Program-made: the position numbers and the translations under genes
The notes under the pieces: model-generated
Databases searched by the model: none
The model's input: the letters and a program-made list of their open reading frames with translations, nothing else
What the model was told of the DNA's origin: nothing
Part shown: piece after piece, positions 1 to 7,589 of the stretch
How positions within the stretch are numbered: position 1 is the first letter of the stretch
Layout: each line of letters opens with the position of its first letter
Assembly (NCBI GenBank): GCA_905215055.1
Contig: CAJMOH010000014.1
Span: 1 to 57,630, forward strand
Origin: an uncultured bacterium
GTDB lineage: Bacteria > Bacillota > Clostridia > Oscillospirales > Acutalibacteraceae
Length of the DNA: 57,630 nt
Reading direction: 5' to 3'

Positions 1-169
1 CCAGCCTGCCCGCCCGATAGGACTCCACCAGCTTTTGATAGGTTCCCAGCGGCGAGGAACCGGTAGCCAGCCCCAGCACGCACCGGGGCTTCAGCAGCAG
101 CTGCGCTCCAATAAACTCCGCCGCCAGAGAACTCATTTCCTCATAGGTTTTTGTCTCTAAAATCCTCAT
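1..169 (-). CDS. nagB: Glucosamine-6-phosphate deaminase, N-terminal part
   Basis: Only the first 56 codons are inside the window; the gene runs off the left edge. NagB converts glucosamine-6-phosphate to fructose-6-phosphate plus ammonia in the cytoplasm. The visible start reads MRILETKTYEEMSSLAAE, then a stretch ending VLGLATGSSPLGTYQKLV, which matches the sugar-phosphate-binding segment of the NagB family (LGLxTGxTPxxxY). The ATG is at 169-167, with a GAAAGGA-type ribosome binding site lying inside the end of the upstream permease gene, 3 bp away, so the two are probably cotranscribed. A close relative such as 6-phosphogluconolactonase is less likely because of the TGSSP pattern. Confidence 0.85.
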   Translation of the reverse strand, partial: MRILETKTYEEMSSLAAEFIGAQLLLKPRCVLGLATGSSPLGTYQKLVESYRAGRL

Positions 170-172
170 TGC

Positions 173-1132
173 CTATTCCTTCCTTTCTCGGGGAGAGGCC
201 CCGAACCCTCTTTCCTTTTTCAGCGTCCGCCTCTCCCTTTGGGGAAGCTGCGCCAGCACCACCGCCGCAAACACCAAAACGCACCCGGCAATCTCCCGGA
301 TAGACAACGGCTGGTTGAGCAGCACCCACCCCGCCAGGGCGGCGAACACCGATTCCAAGCTTAAAATCAACGAGGCCACCGTGGGGTTTACCGTGCGCTG
401 ACCCAAAATTTGCAGCGTGTACCCCACCCCGCTGGAGATCACCCCTGTATACAGCAGAGGCACCCAGGCGGCCAGTACGTCCGAAGCCGTAAACCGCTCC
501 CAGGCCAAGGCCAGCACCAGCGACAGCAGTCCCGCCACAAAGAACTGTACGCAGGAAAGCTTTACACCGTCCAGGGCGGCCGGAGCGGAGTCAATCACCA
601 AAATGTGCAGGGAAAACACCACCGCGCTGCCAATCACCAGCAGGTCCCCAGAGGCAATGCCCTCTCCTCCCTTTACACTGAGCAGGTAAGCACCCACCAG
701 GGCAAGGACCACCCCTGCCCACACCTTCAGGCCGGGGCGCCTTCCCAAAAAGATCCCCAGCACTGGCACAATGACAATGTACAGCGCCGTGAGGAACCCA
801 GCCTTTCCCGCGGAGGCTGTCTGCATGCCGGCCTGCTGAAGCAGGCTGGCGGTTCCCAAAAGCAGCCCGCAGGCCCCGCCCCAAAGCAGCAGCTGCCCTT
901 TCCCCCGGGCCGCGGCCTTCTCCGCCGGAGCGGCTCCCTTCCCCCGCAGCCGGGAGGCAAAGGCAATCACCGGCAGCAGCGCCACTCCGCCGATGAAGTT
1001 TCGAATACTGTTAAAGGCGCAGGGGCCTAGATAGTCCATGCCCACGCTCTGAGCCACAAAAGCCGTACCCCAGATAAAGGCGGTAAGCACCAAAAGCGCC
1101 CCGCCCCGCAGCTGGCTTCTGTTATGTTCCAT
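173..1132 (-). CDS. DMT superfamily (EamA-type) permease
   Basis: Inner-membrane transporter of 319 residues, the usual length for two tandem EamA domains of five helices each. Hydrophobic segments run through the whole protein. The N-terminus has the typical LTAFIWGTAFVAQSVGM stretch, and the second half ends in LESVFAALAGWVLLNQPLS, the classic C-terminal EamA pattern. Substrate cannot be read from sequence; family members export amino acids, drugs or metabolites. The ATG follows AAGGAAGG and overlaps the end of the MATE gene by 11 bp, so the MATE exporter, this permease and nagB form one minus-strand transcription unit. Confidence 0.9.
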   Translation of the reverse strand: MEHNRSQLRGGALLVLTAFIWGTAFVAQSVGMDYLGPCAFNSIRNFIGGVALLPVIAFASRLRGKGAAPAEKAAARGKGQLLLWGGACGLLLGTASLLQQAGMQTASAGKAGFLTALYIVIVPVLGIFLGRRPGLKVWAGVVLALVGAYLLSVKGGEGIASGDLLVIGSAVVFSLHILVIDSAPAALDGVKLSCVQFFVAGLLSLVLALAWERFTASDVLAAWVPLLYTGVISSGVGYTLQILGQRTVNPTVASLILSLESVFAALAGWVLLNQPLSIREIAGCVLVFAAVVLAQLPQRERRTLKKERGFGASPRERKE

Positions 1133-2513
1133 GAGTCAAGCCTTCCTTGCTTTCCGGGGAGGAATCCCGGGTGAGATTTTTCATCCAGTTGTACCGGTTG
1201 ATCTTTACAACGGCCACAAAGCACTTGAGGATCTGGTCGCACTTCAGGCAGGCGAATACCACCCAGGGCGGCGCTCCCAGCCACATGGCGATCAGCGAGG
1301 AAGGGATCACCACCAAAAACACAAAGATGGTGTCGTTTTTAAACACAAAGGAGATGTCTCCGCCGGACTTCACCAGGCCGAACAGACAGGCCGCCTGATA
1401 GCAGGTGCCGATGATGGTGACGGAGATCACATTGATAAACTGGCGGGAATACTCCTGGGCCTCGGGACTGGCGTTGTACAGGGAGATGAAGCCGTCCCTG
1501 GCCAAAAACACCGCCGCCCCGGAGATCAGCCCCACAAAGAGGAAGATCATCTGCACGGTTTTGGAATATTCCTTCATCTTCTCGTACAGGCCGGCGCCCA
1601 CGGTCTTGCCGGTGATAATTCCCACCGCGGAGGACAGCCCGTTCATCCACACATAGATCAGGTTGTGAAGCATGCCGGTGATGCTGGCGGCAGCGATCAC
1701 CCCCGCGCTGTAACAGCCCAGAATTTTGGTGTTGGCCAGGGAGTTGATGGCCCACACCACCTGACCGCCGATAACCGGCAGGCCATAGCGGACAAAATCC
1801 CGCAGCAGCACCCGGTCGGTGTGGAGCAAATCCCGCAGGCCAAACCGCAGCTTCCTGTCCACCACAAACACATAGAACACGCCCACGCACATTTCCAAAA
1901 TCCGGGAGATCAGCGTGGCCACCGCCGCGCCCCGCACCCCCATGGCCGGAAATCCAAGATGGCCGAAGATCAGCACCCAATTCAGGCACACGTTTACCAC
2001 CAGGGCCATACAGGAGATATACAGTCCAATCCGAGCGGTTTCCACACTTCGCATAGAGGCGATCATCACCTGAGACACAGAAAAAAACAGGTAGGTAAAG
2101 CCCACGATCTGCACATAGGCCGCCCCTTCCTGGATGACCCCCGGCTCCTGGGTGAAGGCCCGGATCATCCACTGGGGAAAAAGCACCGCCAGCAGCGTCA
2201 TGACAATTCCCACTCCCAGGGCGAATTTCACTCCAATGGACACCACCTTGCGGATGCTCTGGGTGTCCTTTTTTCCCCAATACTGGGCGGCCAAAATCAG
2301 AATGGCCCCCTCGATGCCGCCCACGAACATTTGCAGCACCGTCTGGAGCTGGCCCCCCACATACACCCCGGAAATGGCGTCGTCCCCCAGAGAGCCGATC
2401 ATCACGTTGTCGGCGAAACTCACCGCGAAGGTCACCAGGTTTTGCAGCGAGATAGGCACCGCCAGCGTAATAAGCGACCGGTAAAAGCTCCGGTCCTTTG
2501 TAAAGAGCGACAT
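1122..2513 (-). CDS. MATE family efflux transporter
   Basis: 463-residue, roughly 12-helix membrane protein typical in length for MATE exporters, which expel drugs or metabolites using a Na+ or H+ gradient. MatE hallmarks are visible in both repeats: LAVPISLQNLVTFAVSFADN at the N-terminus, GIEGAILILAAQYWGKKD, and VRYGLPVIGGQVVWAINSL in the middle. GGGGAGAA precedes the ATG at 2513. A good sigma-A-like promoter lies about 70 bp upstream. It is the first gene of the unit continuing into the DMT permease and nagB. Substrate unknown. Confidence 0.93.
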   Translation of the reverse strand: MSLFTKDRSFYRSLITLAVPISLQNLVTFAVSFADNVMIGSLGDDAISGVYVGGQLQTVLQMFVGGIEGAILILAAQYWGKKDTQSIRKVVSIGVKFALGVGIVMTLLAVLFPQWMIRAFTQEPGVIQEGAAYVQIVGFTYLFFSVSQVMIASMRSVETARIGLYISCMALVVNVCLNWVLIFGHLGFPAMGVRGAAVATLISRILEMCVGVFYVFVVDRKLRFGLRDLLHTDRVLLRDFVRYGLPVIGGQVVWAINSLANTKILGCYSAGVIAAASITGMLHNLIYVWMNGLSSAVGIITGKTVGAGLYEKMKEYSKTVQMIFLFVGLISGAAVFLARDGFISLYNASPEAQEYSRQFINVISVTIIGTCYQAACLFGLVKSGGDISFVFKNDTIFVFLVVIPSSLIAMWLGAPPWVVFACLKCDQILKCFVAVVKINRYNWMKNLTRDSSPESKEGLTHGT

Positions 2514-2575
2514 ATTCTTCTCCCCTTTGCCCGGCAGCCGGGCAGAAATTCCCCGCTGCTTCGCGGTTCTCTCCC

Positions 2576-2604
2576 ATTATACACGAGGCCCCCGCGGGTG
2601 TAAA
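2576..2604 (-). promoter_or_regulatory. Promoter of the MATE-DMT-nagB unit
   Basis: On the minus strand TTTACA (2604-2599), 17 bp, then TATAAT (2581-2576), ending about 60 bp before the MATE start codon. Confidence 0.7.
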
Positions 2605-2640
2605 GCCACTTTCCCGCTGCTTTTTTCTTGAAAAGCCGCA

Positions 2641-2668
2641 AAAAAGGACGCGGCCAAAGGCCGCGCCC
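2641..2668 (-). terminator. Rho-independent terminator after the lipoprotein gene
   Basis: On the minus strand a 10-bp GC stem (GGGCGCGGCC / GGCCGCGTCC, one G-U pair) with a TTT loop is followed by a run of T. It lies about 20 bp after the stop codon at 2689. Confidence 0.85.
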
Positions 2669-2688
2669 TTTCCCCATAAAACAAGGGG

Positions 2689-4050
2689 TTATTCCGATGC
2701 CGTGCTTTCCGAGGAGGACTGAGACTCCGCGCTGGAGGTCTGGCTGGACTCGCTGGAGCTTTCCGCGTCCTGAGAGGAGCCGCTCTCGGAAGAGCCGCTG
2801 TCCGAGCCGGAGGCGGTCTCCGCCTCCTCTGGCAGAGGCGTGCCGTCCTCCCGCAGAGCGCCCGCGGCAAACAGCGCCGCCTGGGTGACAGGGTCCGCCG
2901 TTCCGGTGGCCTCGATGCCGTTGGCTGTCTGGAACCGGCTGACACAGTCCGCCGTGGTCTGCCCATAATGCCCGTCATATTCCTCTGTCAAATAGCCCAG
3001 CTCTGTCAGCCGCTCCTGCATGGCCAAAACAGCGTCGCCCTGGTCGCCTTCCTCCAGAGTTTCGTACTGGGACTGAGCCTCCATCGCGGAGCTGACCTGC
3101 TGGTCAATTTCCTGGGTGGGGTCGCTGGTAGAGGAGGAGCTTTCCAGCAGCTCGGGGAACGCTGCCGCGCTGATCTCATAGGCGGCCTCGATGATGGTGC
3201 GGCCCTGCCAGGCCATCAGAGTTTCATCCATCTCCACCACCTTGCCCTGCTCCACCGCCTGGAAGGAATCAAACCGGCTGTCATTTTCAATTTGCTCCTT
3301 GAGCCCGGGCGCGCAGAAGATCACGTTGGGGTTGGCGATTTCCAGGGACTGGAAGTCATAGGTGCCTCCCTCCAGGCTTTCGAACACGTTGGTCACGCCG
3401 GCATAGGACATGATGGTGCTGCCAAACATGTCCCCAGTAACGGCGCTGCTCTCCAGGTCGTACAGATAGCAGGCGGTGGTCACAGTGTCCTTGGGTACAA
3501 TGCGGTTGATGTTGTCCAGGGTGATAAAGATATCCTGGGCGGCCTCAATGCCCGCGTCGTAACCGGCCCCATCGCCGGAAAAGGCGGAGGACACTTGGGA
3601 GTACAGCCGCTCAAAATCCGAGCGGTCCGTGGCGGGTTCTACGGAAAGCACCGCGATTCCCGCCTCTTCCAAGGCGCTTTGAACCCCGTTGCTGGAGGAG
3701 TCCAACAGCACCAGATCGGGCTGCAGCTCCTGGATAGCTGCAGCGTCGCTGGGGTCCACCTTGGTCAGCTCCTCCAGGCTGGCCTGGGTGCAGTCGCTAC
3801 TGGCCCCGGCCAGCTGAGTCTCACAGCCCAAGGCCAGCAGCACATCCGCCAGGCTGGGAGAGAGAACCACCGCCCGGGAGGGTCTGGCAGAGATGGTCAC
3901 GCCGTTGACCTCCACAGGGAACGTTCCGCCAGCCGTCACCCCAGAAACAATGTCGTCCATTTGAGAACAGCCGGCAAAGGCGCCGCAGCCCAAAAGCACA
4001 CAGAGCGTAAAGGCTAAAACACGCCGCAGGGCGCTGAATTTTCGCAGCAT
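2689..4050 (-). CDS. Lipoprotein: periplasmic-binding (TroA/BtuF-like) domain plus peptidoglycan-binding domain
   Basis: Predicted surface lipoprotein of 453 residues. The N-terminus MLRKFSALRRVL plus a hydrophobic stretch ends in a lipobox (AFAGC). The first two thirds look like an ABC-transporter ligand-binding domain of the helical-backbone class (PSRAVVLSPSLADVLLALGC, QELQPDLVLLD). About residues 335-400 hold a PG_binding_1 domain (GDAVLAMQERLTELGYL). The C-terminal 60 residues are almost all Ser, Glu, Thr and Asp, a likely wall-spanning spacer. I chose the ATG at 4050 because GAAAGGAAG sits 9 bp before it; a longer reading frame upstream lacks this. No ABC permease or ATPase is adjacent, so it may anchor or sense rather than import. 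Ligand unknown (haem, cobalamin or siderophore are family options). Confidence 0.8.
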   Translation of the reverse strand: MLRKFSALRRVLAFTLCVLLGCGAFAGCSQMDDIVSGVTAGGTFPVEVNGVTISARPSRAVVLSPSLADVLLALGCETQLAGASSDCTQASLEELTKVDPSDAAAIQELQPDLVLLDSSSNGVQSALEEAGIAVLSVEPATDRSDFERLYSQVSSAFSGDGAGYDAGIEAAQDIFITLDNINRIVPKDTVTTACYLYDLESSAVTGDMFGSTIMSYAGVTNVFESLEGGTYDFQSLEIANPNVIFCAPGLKEQIENDSRFDSFQAVEQGKVVEMDETLMAWQGRTIIEAAYEISAAAFPELLESSSSTSDPTQEIDQQVSSAMEAQSQYETLEEGDQGDAVLAMQERLTELGYLTEEYDGHYGQTTADCVSRFQTANGIEATGTADPVTQAALFAAGALREDGTPLPEEAETASGSDSGSSESGSSQDAESSSESSQTSSAESQSSSESTASE

Positions 4051-4122
4051 AGCAAGGCACTTCCTTTCATGACGGCGGCAAAAAGCGACATCACCGCCCA
4101 TCGTTCATGGCATATCACGTTT

Positions 4123-4152
4123 ATTTTACCCCGATTTCACCTATCCTGTCAA
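4123..4152 (-). promoter_or_regulatory. Promoter of the lipoprotein gene
   Basis: Minus-strand TTGACA (4152-4147), 18 bp, TAAAAT (4128-4123), about 75 bp before the start at 4050. Confidence 0.65.
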
Positions 4153-4168
4153 CTCCCCAGAAAAGGCC

Positions 4169-4197
4169 TTGACTTTTCCCTGATTCCAGACTACAAT
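4169..4197 (+). promoter_or_regulatory. Plus-strand promoter facing the tRNA hotspot
   Basis: TTGACT (4169-4174), exactly 17 bp, TACAAT (4192-4197). No open reading frame of note follows, which suggests a stable RNA or a promoter for the tRNA-Ser locus downstream. Confidence 0.5.
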
Positions 4198-4203
4198 AAA
4201 AAA

Positions 4204-4335
4204 GCCCATCCACCTTTTGAGGACAGGGTATTCTCTGTTTTCCGAAAAGAAAAGCGCCGCTGGGCGAATCCTTTATTCGCGGGGCTTGGAGTCCTGCCAT
4301 AGAGCCGCTGCACCAGCCCTTTCTGATTTTTTGAG
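4204..4335 (+). ncRNA. Candidate small RNA, family not recognised
   Basis: The stretch behind the promoter at 4169-4197 has an outer stem GCTGG/CCAGC (near 4258 and 4313), an internal perfect hairpin CGAAT-CCTTT-ATTCG, and ends in a T-rich run (CTGATTTTTTG). Size and layout would suit a small stable RNA such as a 6S-like RNA, but I cannot identify conserved elements. It may simply be the leader of the ancestral tRNA-Ser transcript. Confidence 0.25.
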
Positions 4336-4468
4336 ACAGCGGTTTTTGACAGAATGGTGCTGGGGCGTTGGGGACCCGGCTTAGAGCGGTTTAAGGCTGC
4401 CCTGGTTCTAAGGAGTTTTCAGAAGCAAAAATTTTTCGCAAAAAGTCCTGTCAAAAGGGATTTTATAT

Positions 4469-4509
4469 GGAGATGTACCCAAGTGGTTGAAGGGTCCGCA
4501 CTCGAAATT
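4469..4509 (+). pseudogene. tRNA-Ser 5' half, copy 1
   Basis: Begins GGAGATGTACCCAAGTGG and stops inside the anticodon loop at CTCGAAAT. No variable arm, T arm or 3' acceptor strand follows. GGAGATG can pair with CGTCTCC of the orphan 3' half at 44473-44479 (one G-U pair). Confidence 0.75.
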
Positions 4510-4670
4510 TCCCCGGAATTTGGGAAGCCGGGCTTTCAAAAATGGCTCTGGACTGCGGGTTTCCGGGTTTGGGGCAGTTCTAAGGCGGCCCTGGTTCTAA
4601 CGGTTGTTCTAAGGAATTTTCAAAAAACAAAAATTACTCGCAAAAAGTTCCTTTCACGGGAATTTCATAT

Positions 4671-4711
4671 GGAGATGTACCCAAGTGGTTGAAGGGTCCG
4701 CACTCGAAATC
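4671..4711 (+). pseudogene. tRNA-Ser 5' half, copy 2
   Basis: Identical to copy 1 over 40 bases and again cut off in the anticodon loop. The sequence after the core CTCGAAATC is unrelated AT-rich DNA. Marks a second integration junction. Confidence 0.75.
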
Positions 4712-4747
4712 ATGTTATTTGCCCCAAAAACTAAATAATTATTAAAT

Positions 4748-4840
4748 GGAGACGTATCGAAGCGGTCATAACGAGCTCGACTCGAAATCCGAGTCGCTAT
4801 TCGGTAGCCTCCACCCCGAAATCCCTTGTATGTAGCGGGT
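4748..4840 (+). pseudogene. Degraded tRNA-Ser-like sequence, copy 3
   Basis: Starts GGAGACGTATCGAAGCGG, has the same CTCGAAATC core, but the anticodon stem is broken and there is no TTCGAAT loop or closing acceptor strand. A 7-bp inverted repeat CGACTCG-AAATC-CGAGTCG spans the core. Its GGAGACG end pairs perfectly with CGTCTCC at 44473-44479. Confidence 0.65.
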
Positions 4841-4961
4841 TTTTGCGGTACAATTGAATAAAATCTTTTAGTCGTTCTCCCCACGAATTCTCCCCAAATT
4901 CTCAGTTTTTTCTGAGCTGTTTTTTCAGCCGCGGGAGATAAAATCGTGTTGAGATAGATAC

Positions 4962-5052
4962 GGAGTGGTATCGAAGTGGTTATAACGGCCCTGACTCGAA
5001 ATCAGGTGTACCGGCAACGGTACCGTGGGTTCGAATCCCACCCACTCCGCCA
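4962..5052 (+). tRNA. tRNA-Ser(CGA), intact, includes encoded CCA
   Basis: The acceptor stem GGAGTGG/CCACTCC is perfect. The anticodon arm is CCTGA-CTCGAAA-TCAGG with anticodon CGA, followed by a long variable arm (GTACC/GGTAC) and a T arm GTGGG-TTCGAAT-CCCAC; the gene ends in GCCA. The 3' part from the anticodon loop onward is probably supplied by the neighbouring integrated element, so this is the functional left junction of the island. Confidence 0.95.
4994..5003 (+). other. attL core within tRNA-Ser anticodon loop
   Basis: ACTCGAAATC recurs at 4702-4711, 4780-4789 and 44424-44433, and with one change at 4500-4509. Position in an anticodon loop next to a tyrosine integrase is the usual attachment-site arrangement. 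Confidence 0.7.
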
Positions 5053-5059
5053 ATTTGTG

Positions 5060-5102
5060 TAGGAAGTGCCTAAATTGCCAAGCGCGGTTTAGGCACTTCC
5101 TA
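5060..5102 (+). terminator. Terminator after tRNA-Ser
   Basis: Perfect 15-bp stem (TAGGAAGTGCCTAAA and its complement) with a 13-nt loop, followed by an AT-rich run, starting 8 bases after the tRNA end. Confidence 0.75.
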
Positions 5103-5201
5103 CTATTATTTTCTTCATTTGAACCCACAGATATGGGTTCAGCGACCTTTTTGGCGTTCTCCCCAATCTTCTAAGGGGAGATCATCGGGGAGAACGGGCG
5201 C

Positions 5202-6359
5202 TTATTTTGCTTCTGCGATGCCAAGGCCGGAGAGCATTGCATCCGCGGAGTTCAGCTTGGAGCTGTAGTCCAGATGCGCGTAAATATTTGCTGTGGTAGA
5301 GAAATCGCTATGACCGAGCCATTCCTGAATCTGCTTCATGGGAACACCGTTTGCAAGCATCAGGCTGGCACAGGAGTGCCGGAGATCGTGAAAACGAATG
5401 TGCCGCATACCGTTTGCTTCCAGAAGCTTCGGAAACTGCTCTGTCACATAATGGGGCTTGATGAGATCACCGATTTCGTTGATGCAAACATACCCAGAAT
5501 ACTTTTTGTTGTACGACTTTCCGCAGAGGCGCTTGTTGTTTTCCTGCTCTGCCTTAACAGCAAGCAGCCGATCCTTGACGAAAGGCACGAGCGGAAGGGT
5601 TCTCATACTGGACTTGGTTTTGGTTGTATCCGCTGCAACGAGAACATGTTTGCTGTCGATGTTCACCGAGGTGACAGTGTGACGGATGATGATGGTGTCG
5701 TTTTCAAAGTCAATGGCATCCCATTTGAGACCGATGACCTCGCTGCGTCGCAGACCGTAGAAAGCACCGAACAGAATCGGCAGCTCCAGTTTGGTTCCCT
5801 TGGAAACCTCAAAGAGCTTGTTCACTTCGTCCGCATCAAAGAAGCTGCCGACGAAATGATCCTTCTTGGGACGCTCAACCTTGTCCGCAGGATTCGACGG
5901 GATCAGATCCAGCTTGACTGCGTACTTCAGAGCCTTGTGAATGTTCGCGTGGTAATGGATAACAGATGAAGCACTCACACTTTTCAGTTTGAACAGATAG
6001 AAGTCCTGGATATCCTTTGCGGTCAGTTCCTTGAGGGTGATCCGTCTCTCGCGGAAATAAGGCGCGATGATACGCTTCACGGATGCCGCGTAAGAAGCGT
6101 ATGTAGCGACTGCAATGGAGCTTTTCACGACATCAAGCCACTGCTCCATATAATCAGCGAAAAATATGTCTCCCTCTACTGGTTCTTCGGGCTGGAGCTT
6201 CTGACGTTCTTCCATCAGAAATGCTTCAGCCTTTTTCTTGTTGCCTTTCACAGTAAGACCCGTGGCGATCCACTTGGTCTTTCTCTTGCCGAAAGCATCA
6301 TAATAATTCAGGACGGCGTAGTAATAGCCATTTTTTTCTCTAAGGTGTCCTGCTACCAT
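5202..6359 (-). CDS. Tyrosine recombinase/integrase of the island
   Basis: 385-residue phage-type integrase. The N-terminus resembles an arm-binding domain (NGYYYAVLNYYDAFGKRKT), residues about 65-155 form the core-binding SAM-like domain, and the catalytic domain shows the full set: R204 (GLRRSE), H324-x-x-R327 (HDLRH), H350 (LGHSDFSTT) and Y360 (ANIYAHLD). It catalyses site-specific integration and excision, presumably at the tRNA-Ser anticodon loop 150 bp beyond its 3' end. The wrecked integrase at 44599-45776 is a close paralogue, which suggests repeated use of this tRNA by related elements. An excisionase-like gene lies just upstream. Inverted repeats at 5119-5140 and 5155-5193 lie between gene and tRNA. 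Confidence 0.95.
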   Translation of the reverse strand: MVAGHLREKNGYYYAVLNYYDAFGKRKTKWIATGLTVKGNKKKAEAFLMEERQKLQPEEPVEGDIFFADYMEQWLDVVKSSIAVATYASYAASVKRIIAPYFRERRITLKELTAKDIQDFYLFKLKSVSASSVIHYHANIHKALKYAVKLDLIPSNPADKVERPKKDHFVGSFFDADEVNKLFEVSKGTKLELPILFGAFYGLRRSEVIGLKWDAIDFENDTIIIRHTVTSVNIDSKHVLVAADTTKTKSSMRTLPLVPFVKDRLLAVKAEQENNKRLCGKSYNKKYSGYVCINEIGDLIKPHYVTEQFPKLLEANGMRHIRFHDLRHSCASLMLANGVPMKQIQEWLGHSDFSTTANIYAHLDYSSKLNSADAMLSGLGIAEAK

Positions 6360-6463
6360 TTTTAAATCCTCCTTGTATTAATTGCAGGACGACACCTACC
6401 GATGACCGTGGTTCTATTATATCACCTTGTGGGTTCGAGTGGTAGAATGTCGCCCCGGATGTG

Positions 6464-6640
6464 TCAAGCTTCTGCAGATGCAGTCTGCAGACCGATGCAG
6501 AGATATGAAAATAGATGCGCCTTGGGAATCCGGTAGGCTCGTCCGACTTTGAGGCAGCAGATACCGCCCTCCTTGATGATCTTGTAGCCTGTCTTTGTGC
6601 TGACTGACAGAATCTCGCACATCTGATCGATGTTCAGCAC
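6464..6640 (-). CDS. Excisionase-type helix-turn-helix protein
   Basis: 58 codons from a GTG at 6640 (an ATG at 6622 is the alternative), too short for most gene callers. The product reads LNIDQMCEILSVSTKTGYKI then IKEGGICCLKVGRAYRIPK, the MerR-like HTH_17 fold of Xis proteins (xxLxVSxKTxYxxIKEG...KVGRxYRI). It is on the same strand 105 bp upstream of the integrase, the usual xis-int order. No convincing ribosome binding site is seen, and a plus-strand fragment starts at 6658, so its 5' end may be truncated by the junction there. Confidence 0.6.
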   Translation of the reverse strand: MLNIDQMCEILSVSTKTGYKIIKEGGICCLKVGRAYRIPKAHLFSYLCIGLQTASAEA

Positions 6641-6657
6641 ATCAGGATATCAACCCG

Positions 6658-6843
6658 ATGTACGATGACCAAATCAAGGCTGATTTTGCAGAACTGTATC
6701 AGGCATTGAACGGAACGCCGCTACAGGAAATGGACTGGATTATCAATCCCGTCTGTGCGCTCTGCCGAGACCATGAGCGGAATGGATTTGTGCACGGCGT
6801 GCAGCTGGGAGCGCAATTGGCACAGAAAATACAGAGTGATTAA
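6658..6843 (+). pseudogene. C-terminal fragment of a small uncharacterised mobile-element protein
   Basis: 61 residues ending HERNGFVHGVQLGAQLAQKI, resembling the tail of small Firmicutes proteins of the DUF6809 type. There is no ribosome binding site before the ATG, and the open frame continues upstream into the excisionase region. I read it as a 5'-truncated remnant at a recombination junction near 6650. Function unknown. Confidence 0.45.
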
Positions 6844-6860
6844 TAATCCCTTTATTCGTT

Positions 6861-6887
6861 GCCCCGGCTCGAAAGCCGGGGCATTTT
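6861..6887 (+). terminator. Rho-independent terminator
   Basis: GCCCCGGCT-CGAA-AGCCGGGGC followed by ATTTTT, just after the fragment ending at 6843. Confidence 0.9.
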
Positions 6888-6958
6888 TGATTTCGTGACC
6901 GCAAATGAGAGCCAGATTTTATACGGAATAGAATATTTTCGGATTATCTTCATTGCGT

Positions 6959-6986
6959 TTGTCGGAAAATGGTGTTATGCTATAAG
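6959..6986 (+). promoter_or_regulatory. Possible promoter of the TetR gene
   Basis: TTGTCG (6959-6964), 16 bp, TATAAG (6981-6986), about 35 bp before the start codon. Confidence 0.4.
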
Positions 6987-7020
6987 TGTTGCAAAACGCT
7001 GGCAGAAAGGAGAATACCGT

Positions 7021-7584
7021 ATGGCAAATTTTACGAAGAAGGCAATCCGGGATTCTTTTGTGAAGCTGCTGAACGAAAAACCCATCAGTCAAATTACCGT
7101 TAAGGACATTGTGGAGGACTGCGGGGTGAACCGCAATACCTTCTATTACTACTATCAGGATCTGCCCCAACTGATGGAGAATATAGTAAACGAGGATGCG
7201 GAGCGGATTATCCGGGAGCATCCTACCATCGATTCCCTGGACGATTGTATCAATGCAGCACTGGAATTTGCTCTGGCCAATCGGAAAGCGGTGCTTCATA
7301 TCTATCATTCCGTCAACCGGGACATTTATGAGCAATACCAATGGCGGGTCTGTACTTATGTGGTCAGGGCGTATGTAGACGGCGTTCTGGGCAACCGAAA
7401 AATGACATCTGAGGATTATACCACCGTTGTAGATTATCTGAAATGTGTCTGCTTCGGTATGATCATGGGATGGCTGGAAACCGGTATGAACCCGGATGCC
7501 ATGGCTCGGTTTCGGCGGATTTTAGAATTAAAGTGCGGTGATCTGGAGCATCTCATTGACCGTTGTGAGAAAATGCGGTCATAG
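7021..7584 (+). CDS. TetR/AcrR family transcriptional regulator
   Basis: 187-residue DNA-binding regulator. The N-terminal HTH is plain: KKAIRDSFVKLLNEKPISQI, then VKDIVEDCGVNRNTFYYYYQ, the TetR recognition-helix pattern (AGVNRxTFYxxYxD). The C-terminal ligand domain ends with CFGMIMGWLETGM, as in the TetR_C_8-like group. The ATG follows GAAAGGAG at the right spacing; a longer frame from 6859 lacks this and is rejected. It stands before a hydrolase and oleate hydratase, each preceded by the same 60-bp element (7590, 8706), making it the natural candidate regulator of both. Ligand unknown; a fatty acid is plausible. Confidence 0.9.
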   Translation: MANFTKKAIRDSFVKLLNEKPISQITVKDIVEDCGVNRNTFYYYYQDLPQLMENIVNEDAERIIREHPTIDSLDDCINAALEFALANRKAVLHIYHSVNRDIYEQYQWRVCTYVVRAYVDGVLGNRKMTSEDYTTVVDYLKCVCFGMIMGWLETGMNPDAMARFRRILELKCGDLEHLIDRCEKMRS

Positions 7585-7589
7585 TCTTT

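Larger units (their letters stand above)
4392..4711 (+). repeat. Two direct copies of a tRNA upstream region plus tRNA 5' half
   Basis: 4392-4509 and 4581-4711 are imperfect direct repeats. Both contain AAGGC(T/G)GCCCTGGTTCTAA, a CGCAAAAAGT(C/T)C stretch, and then the same 5' half of a tRNA-Ser. They look like duplicated promoter-proximal parts of one tRNA locus, left behind by repeated site-specific integration or by disruption of a tandem tRNA pair. Confidence 0.75.

Noticed and set aside
1131..2603. 490-residue plus-strand open frame opposite the MATE gene
   Set aside because: His/Gln/Gly-rich shadow of a GC-rich membrane protein gene; the MATE motifs on the other strand are unmistakable.
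2968..4017. Plus-strand open frame opposite the lipoprotein gene
   Set aside because: No motif, no ribosome binding site; the opposite strand carries a complete lipoprotein.
4654..5128. Two short minus-strand open frames across the tRNA region
   Set aside because: Their translations (for example GFEPTVPLPVHLISS) are the usual artefact of reading a tRNA gene backwards.
6859..7020. N-terminal extension of the TetR protein by 54 codons
   Set aside because: It reads through the terminator hairpin and promoter; the ATG at 7021 has the ribosome binding site.
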